Shown: piece by piece, positions 26,998 to 34,807 of the stretch
Position numbering within the stretch: position 1 is the first letter of the stretch
Layout of the letters: each line of letters begins with the position of its first letter
Assembly: GCF_004522235.1 (NCBI RefSeq)
Contig: NZ_SDLT01000037.1
Span: 1-64,000 of the forward strand
Length of the DNA: 64,000 bases
Direction of reading: 5' to 3'
Source: Amycolatopsis nivea
GTDB taxonomy: Bacteria; Actinomycetota; Actinomycetes; Mycobacteriales; Pseudonocardiaceae
Made by a program: the position numbers and the translations under genes
Notes under the pieces: generated by a model
What the model saw: the letters and a program-made list of their open reading frames with translations, nothing else
Databases searched by the model: none
What the model was told of the DNA's origin: nothing

Positions 26998-27720
26998 GTG
27001 GCCGAAGACGGTGGGGGAAAGCGAATCCTGGGCGCCCATTGGGCTTTCGCCGCGTTCTTCTTCGGAGTAGCCGGCTACTACCTCGTCACCCTCCTCACCG
27101 CCGCCGCGTTCAACCGGCACGTCGGCGACGACGATCCGGTCGAGGCGTACGCGGGACCGTTGCTGCTGCTGGCGTTCCTGCCGAACCTGGTCCTCGGCCT
27201 CGGCCCGGCGACCGCCTCGCTGCGGTACGGCTCCGGCCTCGAACGCGACTTCGGGCTCCGCACCCGGGGCCGCGACCTCCGCATCGGCCTTGCCTGCGGC
27301 CTGCTCGCGCTCGTCGTCGGCTTCGTGCTGAACGCCGCCGAAATCGCGGTCTTCGGCGGCGACGAGGTGTCCGACAGCCCGCTCACCGACCTGCCCGACG
27401 TGTCCGGCGGCAGCCCGGTCTGGCTGATCGCGACCGCTCTGGTGCTGGTGGTCGCCGTCCCGCTCACCGAGGAACTGCTGCTGCGCGGGGCGCTGTGGAA
27501 CGCCCTGCTGCACTACCGGATCCCGCCGTGGGTGGTGCTCGTGCTCACCTCGTTGGTGTTCGCGCTGCTGCACGGCGAGACCACGCGCACGATCGCGCTG
27601 TTCGGCCAGGGCCTCGTCCTCGGGCTGGCGCGGCATTTTTCCGGCCGGACCTCGGCGAGCGTGCTCGCGCACGCGGCGAACAACCTGCCGCCCGCCGTCC
27701 TTCTCTTCACCGGGCATTGA
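26998..27720 (+). CDS. CPBP family intramembrane metalloprotease (first of two)
   Basis: Abi/CAAX-type membrane protease of 240 residues with about seven membrane helices. Glutamate motif 1 is TEELLLRGALW (EExxxR), motif 2 FALLHGET (the F/H-x-x-x-H type) and motif 3 AHAANNL. Bacterial members act in peptide maturation or self-protection, but substrates are mostly unknown. The GTG start at 26998 lies 95 bases after the palindrome. The second CPBP gene follows 88 bases later. Confidence 0.88.
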   Translation: MAEDGGGKRILGAHWAFAAFFFGVAGYYLVTLLTAAAFNRHVGDDDPVEAYAGPLLLLAFLPNLVLGLGPATASLRYGSGLERDFGLRTRGRDLRIGLACGLLALVVGFVLNAAEIAVFGGDEVSDSPLTDLPDVSGGSPVWLIATALVLVVAVPLTEELLLRGALWNALLHYRIPPWVVLVLTSLVFALLHGETTRTIALFGQGLVLGLARHFSGRTSASVLAHAANNLPPAVLLFTGH

Positions 27721-27808
27721 GGGAAACCGGTGACCGGCCGAGTACTGTGCGAAACCATTTCGGCCGCTAGGCTCGACCGGTGAGCAGAGCGAGCACGGGG
27801 AGGCGGGC

Positions 27809-28600
27809 GTGACCACATCACAGCCCCGTGAACCTTTCTCCCGCGCGCTCTCCCCGGAGGACTTGGTGGCCGAACCGACCGCGTTCCCGGCGCATCGCTG
27901 GGGATTCGGGGCGTTCCTGCTGGTCGAGGCGGTGCTGCTGGCGTCGGCCGCGTTCATCGGCGCGCTCGCCGGCCCCACGGCTCCGGGCAAGCCGCTCCCG
28001 ATCGGCACGGTGCTGCTCGGCACGATGCTGCCCACCATGATCGCCGCGGGCGTCGCGGTGCTGATCACCGTCGTGCGCGGCAACGGCCCGAAGCTCGACC
28101 TGCGGCTCGAATGGCGCTGGGCGGACGTCTGGACCGGGCTCAAATTCGGCATGCTCGGCCTCGTGCTCACCTCGCTGAGCGCCTACGTGTGGACCCAGCT
28201 GGTCGGCACGGCGGACGCGACGTCGGCGATCAGCGCGCTGGTCGACGACCGCAAGATGTCCGTGCCCGCCGCCGCGGTGATGTTCGGCTACCTCTGGCTG
28301 CTCGGGCCGATCTGCGAGGAGATCATCTACCGCGGCCTGCTCTGGGGCGCGGTCGAGCGGCTGCAGTGGCGCAGCGAGCGCTGGGGCCGGGTCGCCGCGT
28401 TCCTGCTGTCCACCGCGGTCTTCGCGGCCAGCCACCTGGAACCGCTGCGCACCACGCTGCTGCTGGTGATCTCCATCCCGATCGGGCTGGCCCGGCTGTC
28501 CACCGGACGGCTGGCGGGCAGCATCGTCGCGCACGCGGTCAACAACTTCCTGCCCGCCGTCGCGATCCTGCTCGGCGCGCTCGGCCTCGCGTCCTTCTGA
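27809..28600 (+). CDS. CPBP family intramembrane metalloprotease (second of two)
   Basis: A 263-residue membrane protein with seven or eight helices and the CPBP motifs CEEIIYRGLLWGAVE (EExxxR), FAASHLEPL and AHAVNNFLP. The GTG start has GGGGAGG eight bases upstream. It is not close in sequence to the first copy, so an old duplication or independent origin are both possible. rpsP follows after 166 bases. Confidence 0.88.
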   Translation: MTTSQPREPFSRALSPEDLVAEPTAFPAHRWGFGAFLLVEAVLLASAAFIGALAGPTAPGKPLPIGTVLLGTMLPTMIAAGVAVLITVVRGNGPKLDLRLEWRWADVWTGLKFGMLGLVLTSLSAYVWTQLVGTADATSAISALVDDRKMSVPAAAVMFGYLWLLGPICEEIIYRGLLWGAVERLQWRSERWGRVAAFLLSTAVFAASHLEPLRTTLLLVISIPIGLARLSTGRLAGSIVAHAVNNFLPAVAILLGALGLASF

Positions 28601-28766
28601 GGCCCCTGCGCAGGCACAACGACGGCATCTGGCAGAATGTTCGCTTGCCCGCTTCCGCCGGACCCTCTCGCCGTGTGGAAGCTCCTGACCTCCGGGCGTC
28701 GCGAGCCTGTCCCCACGGGTTTCGCGCGCGCCCTGCACCACACAGCACTGAGGAGTACCCACACCC

Positions 28767-29210
28767 GTGGCCGTCAAGATCAAGCTGCAGCGCCTCGGCA
28801 AGATCCGTGCGCCGTACTACCGCATCATCATCGCCGACGCGCGCACCCGCCGGGACGGCAAGGCCATCGAGACGATCGGCAAGTACCACCCCAAGGAAGA
28901 GCCGAGCTTCATCGAGGTCGACACCGAGCGGGCGCAGTACTGGCTGGGCGTCGGCGCGCAGCCGACCGAGCCGGTCCAGCGCATCCTCGAGATCACCGGC
29001 GACTGGCAGAAGTTCAAGGGCCTGCCGGGAGCCGAGGGCACCCTGAAGGTGGCCGAGCCGAAGCCGTCCAAGCAGGACCTGTTCAACGCGGCGCTGGCCG
29101 CGGCGGGCGAGGAGCCCTCCACCGAGGCCGTCACGCCGAAGAAGAAGTCGGCCCCGAAGAAGGCCGAAGCCGACAAGGCCGAGGCTGCCGAGGGCGAGAA
29201 GTCCGAGTGA
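28767..29210 (+). CDS. rpsP: 30S ribosomal protein S16
   Basis: Small-subunit assembly protein. The N-terminal 85 residues are the S16 core ([45 protein letters not shown], split here as two segments). The C-terminal about 60 residues are an Ala/Lys/Glu tail common in actinobacteria. The start is a GTG at 28767. It heads rpsP-khpA-rimM and its stop overlaps khpA by four bases. A CAGAAT at 28633-28638 could be a -10 but no clear -35 was found. Confidence 0.96.
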   Translation: MAVKIKLQRLGKIRAPYYRIIIADARTRRDGKAIETIGKYHPKEEPSFIEVDTERAQYWLGVGAQPTEPVQRILEITGDWQKFKGLPGAEGTLKVAEPKPSKQDLFNAALAAAGEEPSTEAVTPKKKSAPKKAEADKAEAAEGEKSE

Positions 29211-29446
29211 GCTTCCTCGCCGACTCCCTCGAGCACCTGGTGCGCGGGATCGTCGACAACCCGGACGAGGTCCGGGTCGAGCTGCTGACCACGCGTCGTG
29301 GCCGCACGCTCGAGGTGCACGTCCACCCCGACGATCTCGGCAAGGTGATCGGCCGGGGCGGGCGCACCGCGACCGCTCTGCGCACCGTGATGGGCGGCAT
29401 CGGCGGCCGAGGCGTCCGCGTGGACGTCGTCGACACCGATCGCTGA
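29207..29446 (+). CDS. khpA: KH-domain RNA-binding protein KhpA
   Basis: 79-residue single KH-domain protein that binds RNA, usually with Jag/KhpB, and affects cell size and translation in Gram-positives. The GxxG loop lies in [16 protein letters not shown], flanked by [12 protein letters not shown] strand residues and the final [10 protein letters not shown] strand. GTG start within the rpsP stop. Confidence 0.95.
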   Translation: MSFLADSLEHLVRGIVDNPDEVRVELLTTRRGRTLEVHVHPDDLGKVIGRGGRTATALRTVMGGIGGRGVRVDVVDTDR

Positions 29447-29471
29447 CCCGGATTCTCGGAAACGGTCAGGT

Positions 29472-29987
29472 ATGGACGTCGTAGTCGGCCGTATCGCGAA
29501 GGCGCACGGCATCCGCGGCGAGCTCGCGGTCGACGTGCGCACGGATTCGCCGCAGGAGCGGTTCGCGATCGGTGCGGTCGTCACGACGAAGCTGCGCGAC
29601 GGCAGCACGAGAGAACTCACCATCGCAGCCGCCCGCGAACACAGCGGGCGGCTGCTGGTGCGTTTCGAGGAAGTGCTCACGCGCGACGTCGCGGAAACCC
29701 TGCGCGGCGCCCTGCTGCTGGCGGACACCGATTCGCTGCCGCCCACCGGCGACCCGGACGAGTTCTACGACCACGAGCTGGCCGGGCTTCGCGCGGAACT
29801 CGCCGACGGGACGGCCGTGGGCAAGGTCGTCGAGGTGGTCCACTCGCCGGCCGGGGAATTGCTCGAACTCGATCATGACGGACGCTCGGTCTTGGTACCT
29901 TTCGTCCGCGCCATCGTTCCGGTGGTGGACGTCGCGGGGGGCCGGGTCGTGCTCGATCCGCCCGAAGGCCTCCTCGACGCTGACTGA
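29472..29987 (+). CDS. rimM: Ribosome maturation factor RimM
   Basis: Assists 30S assembly by binding S19. The 171-residue protein has the N-terminal beta-barrel (VVVGRIAKAHGIRGELAVDV) and the C-terminal PRC-barrel (EFYDHELAGLRAELADGTAVG, LVPFVRAIVPVVD, DPPEGLLDA). It lies 25 bases after khpA. In most genomes trmD follows directly; here a secreted-protein gene intervenes. Confidence 0.95.
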   Translation: MDVVVGRIAKAHGIRGELAVDVRTDSPQERFAIGAVVTTKLRDGSTRELTIAAAREHSGRLLVRFEEVLTRDVAETLRGALLLADTDSLPPTGDPDEFYDHELAGLRAELADGTAVGKVVEVVHSPAGELLELDHDGRSVLVPFVRAIVPVVDVAGGRVVLDPPEGLLDAD

Positions 29988-29997
29988 GGGGGAGTTC

Positions 29998-30705
29998 GTG
30001 AAGTTCTGGACGAAGGCTGTCTTCGCAGCCGTTTTGGCCACCGCTTTCGCCGCGCCGCCCGCGCAGGCCGCTTCGCCGGTGTACGGCGACTTCTCGATGA
30101 TGTTCCAGCGCAGCGCCGGACAGTACGCGCCGCCGGGGGAGAAGGCGTTCCAATGGGCGTGGTCGCCGCAGTCGGCCACCGAATCGCAGATCACCTGGGG
30201 CGACCCGGTCGCGTGGCCGCCCGCGACCGCCGAGCACTTCGTCCGCTCCGGCGACTGGGTGCTGATCGACGGCTGGGACGGCAACGGCACGTACTACACG
30301 GAGCGGGTCACCGAAGAACTCGCGTGCACCGGTTCCACCTGCACGCCGATCCCGTCCGACGGCGGCCGCCAGCACTACGTGCGCTGGACCGTGCCGTCCA
30401 CCGACTACCGGCTCGTCGCGCGCGGCACGATCACCGAGAAGAGCTCGGGCAAGGTCGTCCACTTCGAGCACCTGCAGACGTGGGGCGCGCCCGCTCCGTG
30501 CTCGAACGCCCGCTTCGGGGCGCGCACCTGCGTCACGCAGACCGAGACGTGGTCGGACGACAACGGGCTGCCCGCCGGGTCGCCGATCCGCAAGACCCTG
30601 CACCGCAGCATCAAGATCGCGAAGGGGCTGGGCATGGCCTTCGCGATCGACCAGGACGTCCCGAGCCCGTGGCACGCCCAGGCCACCGAGTACTGGAACT
30701 GGTAA
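29998..30705 (+). CDS. Secreted hypothetical protein inserted between rimM and trmD
   Basis: A 235-residue exported protein of unknown function. Signal peptide: [20 protein letters not shown] with an A-Q-A cleavage site about residue 24. The mature part has paired Cys in [12 protein letters not shown] and [16 protein letters not shown], fitting two disulfides, many Trp/Tyr residues and beta-rich stretches. The GTG start has GGGGGAG six bases upstream. It begins 10 bases after rimM and ends four bases before trmD, so it is likely co-transcribed with them. Confidence 0.8.
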   Translation: MKFWTKAVFAAVLATAFAAPPAQAASPVYGDFSMMFQRSAGQYAPPGEKAFQWAWSPQSATESQITWGDPVAWPPATAEHFVRSGDWVLIDGWDGNGTYYTERVTEELACTGSTCTPIPSDGGRQHYVRWTVPSTDYRLVARGTITEKSSGKVVHFEHLQTWGAPAPCSNARFGARTCVTQTETWSDDNGLPAGSPIRKTLHRSIKIAKGLGMAFAIDQDVPSPWHAQATEYWNW

Positions 30706-30709
30706 CCGC

Positions 30710-31456
30710 TTGCGCATCGACGTCGTCACCATTTTCCCCGAGTACCTCGACCCGCTGCGCGCGGCGCTGCTGGGCCGGGCGATCGACCGCGGCCTCATCG
30801 AGGTCGGCGTGCACGACCTGCGCGACTGGACCCACGACGTGCACCGCGCGGTGGACGACGCGCCGTACGGCGGCGGCCCCGGCATGGTCATGAAGCCGCA
30901 GATCTGGGGCCCGGCGCTGGACGACGTGTGCGGCGAGGGGACCCGGCTCGTGGTCCCGACCCCGGCGGGCAAGCCGTTCACCCAGGAGCTGGCGCACGCC
31001 TACGCTGAGGAAAAGCACCTGGTGTTCGCCTGCGGCCGGTACGAGGGCATCGACCAGCGGGTCGTCGACGACGCGGCCCGCCGGATGCCGGTGGACGAGG
31101 TCTCCATCGGCGACTACGTGCTGGTCGGCGGCGAGGCCGCGGTGCTGGTGATCGTCGAGGCCGTGGTCCGGCTGCTGCCGGGCGTGCTCGGCAACGCGCG
31201 CTCGGCGGCCGAGGACTCGTTCTCCGACGGCCTGCTCGAAGGCCCCAGCTACACCCGCCCGGAAGTGTGGCGCGACCTGGCGGTGCCGGACGTGCTGCGC
31301 TCGGGCAACCACGCGCTCATCGACCGCTGGCGGCGCGACCAGGCGCTGGCTCGCACCGCCCAGCGGCGGCCGGATCTCCTGGACCGGCTGCCCGAGGGCA
31401 GCCTGGACAAGCGGGACCGCGAGGTCCTCGAAGGGCTGGACGACCAGCCCGGATAG
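30710..31456 (+). CDS. trmD: tRNA (guanine37-N1)-methyltransferase
   Basis: SPOUT methyltransferase making m1G37, which prevents +1 frameshifting (EC 2.1.1.228). The 248-residue protein has [42 protein letters not shown] and the knot [14 protein letters not shown], then [14 protein letters not shown]. The start is a TTG at 30710; no ATG fits. It follows the secreted-protein gene by four bases. Confidence 0.96.
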   Translation: MRIDVVTIFPEYLDPLRAALLGRAIDRGLIEVGVHDLRDWTHDVHRAVDDAPYGGGPGMVMKPQIWGPALDDVCGEGTRLVVPTPAGKPFTQELAHAYAEEKHLVFACGRYEGIDQRVVDDAARRMPVDEVSIGDYVLVGGEAAVLVIVEAVVRLLPGVLGNARSAAEDSFSDGLLEGPSYTRPEVWRDLAVPDVLRSGNHALIDRWRRDQALARTAQRRPDLLDRLPEGSLDKRDREVLEGLDDQPG

Positions 31457-31649
31457 GCCCCGTGCGAGGTCTCCGGGGGCCTCTGCCATAATGGATTAGT
31501 TGGCGTGACGCGTGGTGCTTTACATGCGCTCACAGCGGCGGTTCAGTCGCGATGCCAACCGTGAATGCCATCAGCCCCGGGCTAGTCGCAGTGATCCGCT
31601 GCGCGCTCGAGCTGTACGTAAGCCACACGAATACGAGGACGGACCACCG
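31457..31649 (+). promoter_or_regulatory. rplS promoter and leader region
   Basis: The 193-base gap holds a CATAAT -10-like box at 31487-31492, without an obvious -35, implying an rplS leader of about 150 bases. The leader has short self-complementary parts but I cannot assign a known ribosomal-protein leader. No gene is seen in it. Confidence 0.4.
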
Positions 31650-32018
31650 ATGAACACCCTGGACGCGCTGGACGCGCAGTCACTGCGTTCCGACATCCCG
31701 GACTTCCGCCCCGGCGACACGCTCAAGGTGCACGTCCGCGTCATCGAGGGCAACCGCGAGCGCAACCAGGTCTTCCAGGGCGTCGTGATCCGCCGTCAGG
31801 GCGGCGGCATCCGGGAGACCTTCACCGTGCGCAAGGTTTCGTTCGGCGTGGGCGTCGAGCGCACCTTCCCGGTGCACTCGCCGAACCTGGCCGAGGTCGA
31901 GGTCTTCAAGCGCGGCGACGTCCGCCGGGCGAAGCTGTACTACCTGCGCGAGCTGCGCGGCAAGAAGGCCAAGATCAAGGAGCGCCGCGAGAACCGCGAG
32001 ACCACCTCCGCCTCCTGA
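31650..32018 (+). CDS. rplS: 50S ribosomal protein L19
   Basis: L19 lies at the 30S-50S interface. The 122-residue product has the family segments [39 protein letters not shown] and [13 protein letters not shown], then the signature [20 protein letters not shown]. The ATG at 31650 is chosen because family members begin [12 protein letters not shown]; the frame is open 138 bases further back without homology. Confidence 0.97.
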   Translation: MNTLDALDAQSLRSDIPDFRPGDTLKVHVRVIEGNRERNQVFQGVVIRRQGGGIRETFTVRKVSFGVGVERTFPVHSPNLAEVEVFKRGDVRRAKLYYLRELRGKKAKIKERRENRETTSAS

Positions 32019-32049
32019 GTGACGAGCCGGTTACCGGTAGCCTGGCGAC

Positions 32050-32976
32050 GTGGTCGAACCTGTGTCGCGGAACGCCGATGAGGACGGCCCCGAACGCCCG
32101 GAGGAGGACCAGGAACGGTCCGGCGGGCGTCGGGGGTCGCACCGGCGGGGCAAGTCCTCGAAAAAGCGGTCGTTCTGGAAGGAACTGCCGATCCTGATCG
32201 TGATCGCCCTGGTGCTCACGATCCTGATCCAGGCGTTCCTCGCCAAGGTCTACATGATCCCGTCGGGGTCCATGGAGTCCACGCTGCACGGCTGCCCGAG
32301 CTGCACCGGCGACCGGATCCTGGTCGACCGCGTCACCTACGACTTCACCGACCCCTCCCCGGGGGACGTGATCGTGTTCAAGGGCCCGCCCGCGTGGACC
32401 GAGAACGAGATCGCGCCGCAGGAGTCGAGCAACATCGTCGTGCGCGCGCTGCGCGGTCTCGGCTCGCTGGTCGGCTTCGCGCCGCCGGACGAGCGGGACT
32501 TCGTCAAGCGCGTCATCGCCACCGGCGGCCAGACCGTCCAGTGCTGCGACGACCGCAACCGGGTGATCGTGGACGGCAAGGCCCTCGACGAGCCCTACAT
32601 CCACTGGGAAGACGACAACCACCGCGTGCAGGAGTCGTTCGCCCCAGTGAAGGTCCCGCAGGGCGCGCTCTGGGTGATGGGCGACAACCGCAACAACTCC
32701 GCCGACTCGCGTTATCAGGGCGGCGGCGGGCCCAACGGCGCGGTTCCGGTCGACGACGTCATCGGCAAGGCCCGCATCATCGTGCTGCCGCCGAGCCGCT
32801 GGGGCGGGATCTCGGACCACAATCCGCAGCAGAACGCCCAGCCGGTCGCGCTCGGCGCGCCCGCGTGGCAGCAAGGGCTGCCGCTCGGCATCGGTTTCGC
32901 CACCGCGGTGCCGACGCTCTTCGTCGGACGCCGGTTGAAGGCAGGCCTCCGCAAGGCGGCCGGCCGGAGACGCTGA
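32050..32976 (+). CDS. lepB: Signal peptidase I
   Basis: Membrane serine protease that removes signal peptides (EC 3.4.21.89). The 308-residue protein has a charged cytoplasmic N-terminus (1-44), a membrane helix (46-68), catalytic Ser74 in MIPSGSMEST and Lys153 in DFVKRVIATGG, box E GDNRNNSADSR, and a second hydrophobic stretch near the C-terminus (WQQGLPLGIGFATAVP). Two Cys pairs lie near the active site (GCPSCTG and QCCDD). It starts at a GTG 31 bases after rplS. Confidence 0.96.
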   Translation: MVEPVSRNADEDGPERPEEDQERSGGRRGSHRRGKSSKKRSFWKELPILIVIALVLTILIQAFLAKVYMIPSGSMESTLHGCPSCTGDRILVDRVTYDFTDPSPGDVIVFKGPPAWTENEIAPQESSNIVVRALRGLGSLVGFAPPDERDFVKRVIATGGQTVQCCDDRNRVIVDGKALDEPYIHWEDDNHRVQESFAPVKVPQGALWVMGDNRNNSADSRYQGGGGPNGAVPVDDVIGKARIIVLPPSRWGGISDHNPQQNAQPVALGAPAWQQGLPLGIGFATAVPTLFVGRRLKAGLRKAAGRRR

Positions 32977-33017
32977 GCGGTGCGCTCCGTCGTCCGCGAC
33001 TCCCGGGTGGTGTTTCG

Positions 33018-33860
33018 GTGACTCTCCCTCCTCCCCGCACTCCGGCGGAACCGCTGCGCCCGCCCCGTGCCGTGGTGCGCGGCGAGCTGTTCTGGGGTCT
33101 GCAAGGCGCACTCGAACGACGCGGCCTCGGCCCGGTCGCCGGCGTGGACGAAGCCGGCGCCGGAGCCTGCGCGGGCCCGCTCGTGGTGGCTTCCTGCGTG
33201 CTCCGTCCCGGCGACGGCGCGCGCCTGCCCGAGCTGACCGATTCGAAGATGCTCACCGCGAAGGCCCGGGACCGGGTTTACGACCGGGTCCTGCAACGCG
33301 CCCTCGACTACTCGGTGATCGTCATCCCCTCCGAGCAGGTGGACCTGCTCGGCATCCGGGTGATGAACCTGGAAGGCATGCGCCGCGCCGTCGCCGGACT
33401 GCGCACGCATCCCGGGTACGTCCTCACCGACGGCTTCCCGGTCCCCGGCATTCCCGCGCCGAATGTCGCGGTGATCAAGGGAGACCGCAGCGTCGCGAGC
33501 ATCGCGGCGGCGTCGGTCCTGGCGAAGGTGACGAGGGACCGGATCATGGCCGGCCTGCACGAAGAGTTGCCGGCGTACGGCTTCGACGTGCACAAGGGCT
33601 ACAGCACCTCGGACCATCTGGCTGCGCTGAGTGAGCACGGCCCGAGCCCGGCGCACCGCTGGTCCTACACGAATGTCGCCACTGTCGCCCTCGCACACGG
33701 ACTCACTGCCCCGCATCCGGTCGTGCTCACCTACGCTGCACTGGAGAATGCCCTGGAAAAAGCGGGCGGGCCGGTCCGTGCCCCGGGCCGCTCGGTGGGT
33801 AAGAATGAACGCTCCGCCGCCGGAGCAGGACGAATGCGAGGAGGGGCGCGGATTTCATGA
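33018..33860 (+). CDS. rnhB: Ribonuclease HII
   Basis: Cleaves RNA in RNA-DNA hybrids and single ribonucleotides in DNA (EC 3.1.26.4). The 280-residue protein has the acidic residues of motif 1 (VAGVDEAGAGACAGPLVVAS), LTDSKML, LTDGFPVPG and the later HKGYST segment. The family's G-R-G triplet after the DE pair reads G-A-G here. The N-terminus and the Gly/Arg-rich C-terminal tail extend beyond the core. The GTG at 33018 is the first suitable start; its stop overlaps the DUF2469 gene by four bases. Confidence 0.93.
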   Translation: MTLPPPRTPAEPLRPPRAVVRGELFWGLQGALERRGLGPVAGVDEAGAGACAGPLVVASCVLRPGDGARLPELTDSKMLTAKARDRVYDRVLQRALDYSVIVIPSEQVDLLGIRVMNLEGMRRAVAGLRTHPGYVLTDGFPVPGIPAPNVAVIKGDRSVASIAAASVLAKVTRDRIMAGLHEELPAYGFDVHKGYSTSDHLAALSEHGPSPAHRWSYTNVATVALAHGLTAPHPVVLTYAALENALEKAGGPVRAPGRSVGKNERSAAGAGRMRGGARIS

Positions 33861-34180
33861 GCGCAGAGGATCTCGAGAAGTACGAGACCGAGATGGAGCT
33901 CTCGCTGTACCGCGAGTACCGCGACATAGTGGGCCAGTTCTCGTACGTGGTGGAGACCGAGCGGCGGTTCTACCTGGCCAACGCGGTGGACGTCCAGGTC
34001 CGCGACGGCGGGGGCGAGGTGTACTTCGAGGTGCGGATGTCGGACGCCTGGGTGTGGGACATGTACCGCCCCGCCCGGTTCGTGAAGCACGTCCGGGTCA
34101 TCACCTTCAAGGACGTCAACGTCGAAGAACTGGACAAGCCCGACCTGCGGCTCCCCGAGGACGGTCCGTTCTCGGGCTGA
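33857..34180 (+). CDS. DUF2469 family protein
   Basis: A 107-residue acidic protein found across actinobacteria next to rnhB (Rv2901c-like). The sequence MSAEDLEKYETEMELSLYRE and FSYVVETERRFYLANAVDV is highly typical. No function is established. The ATG overlaps the rnhB stop and a terminator-like hairpin follows. Confidence 0.93.
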   Translation: MSAEDLEKYETEMELSLYREYRDIVGQFSYVVETERRFYLANAVDVQVRDGGGEVYFEVRMSDAWVWDMYRPARFVKHVRVITFKDVNVEELDKPDLRLPEDGPFSG

Positions 34181-34202
34181 CCCCCGCTTTTCTCTCACCA
34201 CG

Positions 34203-34231
34203 AGGCCACCCGGCACCTGCCCGGGTGGCCT
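34203..34231 (+). terminator. Hairpin after DUF2469 gene
   Basis: Perfect 11-base arms AGGCCACCCGG (34203-34213) and CCGGGTGGCCT (34221-34231), loop of seven bases, followed by TCGTCGTTCTCT. It closes the rpsP-to-DUF2469 block. Confidence 0.75.
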
Positions 34232-34299
34232 TCGTCGTTCTCTGCCCTCACGCACACCGCACCGACAATCCGCCGGTTTTCTCGCCCGTAGACCAGCGC

Positions 34300-34327
34300 T
34301 TGATCCACAACCCCCGGCTTATCCACA
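34300..34327. promoter_or_regulatory. DnaA-box-like sequences before yraN
   Basis: TTATCCACA at 34319-34327 is the consensus DnaA box; TGATCCACA at 34301-34309 differs by one base. Both are in the 246-base gap between DUF2469 and yraN in the same orientation, 18 bases apart. Confidence 0.45.
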
Positions 34328-34426
34328 GTTGCTCGGAATCCCCCTGGCGCAGCGTTTGATCACGCTGCGATCGTGAAAGCACACGCACCGTGATCGACGG
34401 TGCTCACGCTGTCCGAGGGGGACACC

Positions 34427-34807
34427 ATGAACGACGGCCCGCACCCCGGCGCGGCCTGGCGACGGACGTTCGGCCGCTGGGGCGAGGACCTCGCCGCCCG
34501 GCATCTGCAGGCCGCCGGCATGGTCCTGCTCAGCCGGAACTGGCACTGCCGCGAGGGCGAACTGGATTTAGTCCTCTCCGAGGGCGACCGCGTGATCTTC
34601 TGCGAGGTCAAAACCCGCTCGAGCACCGAATACGGCACTCCCGCCGAGTCGGTTACACAGGACAAGATCGACCGCGTGCACCGAGCCGCGATGCGCTGGC
34701 TCAAGGAACATCGAGTCGGTTGGTGCCGCATTCGCTACGACGTCGTGACCGTCTACGCCCCCGACGGAGAAGAGCCGGTCGTCCGGCACCTGGTGGGTGC
34801 TTTCTGA
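34427..34807 (+). CDS. YraN family (UPF0102) putative endonuclease
   Basis: A 126-residue PD-(D/E)XK-fold protein. The putative catalytic residues lie in CREGELDLVLSEGD (E and D) and IFCEVKTRS (E-x-K). YraN genes generally stand next to comM and dprA, as here; the role may be in DNA uptake or recombination but is unproved. The ATG at 34427 has GAGGGGGAC just upstream. Its stop overlaps the comM ATG by one base. Confidence 0.93.
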   Translation: MNDGPHPGAAWRRTFGRWGEDLAARHLQAAGMVLLSRNWHCREGELDLVLSEGDRVIFCEVKTRSSTEYGTPAESVTQDKIDRVHRAAMRWLKEHRVGWCRIRYDVVTVYAPDGEEPVVRHLVGAF

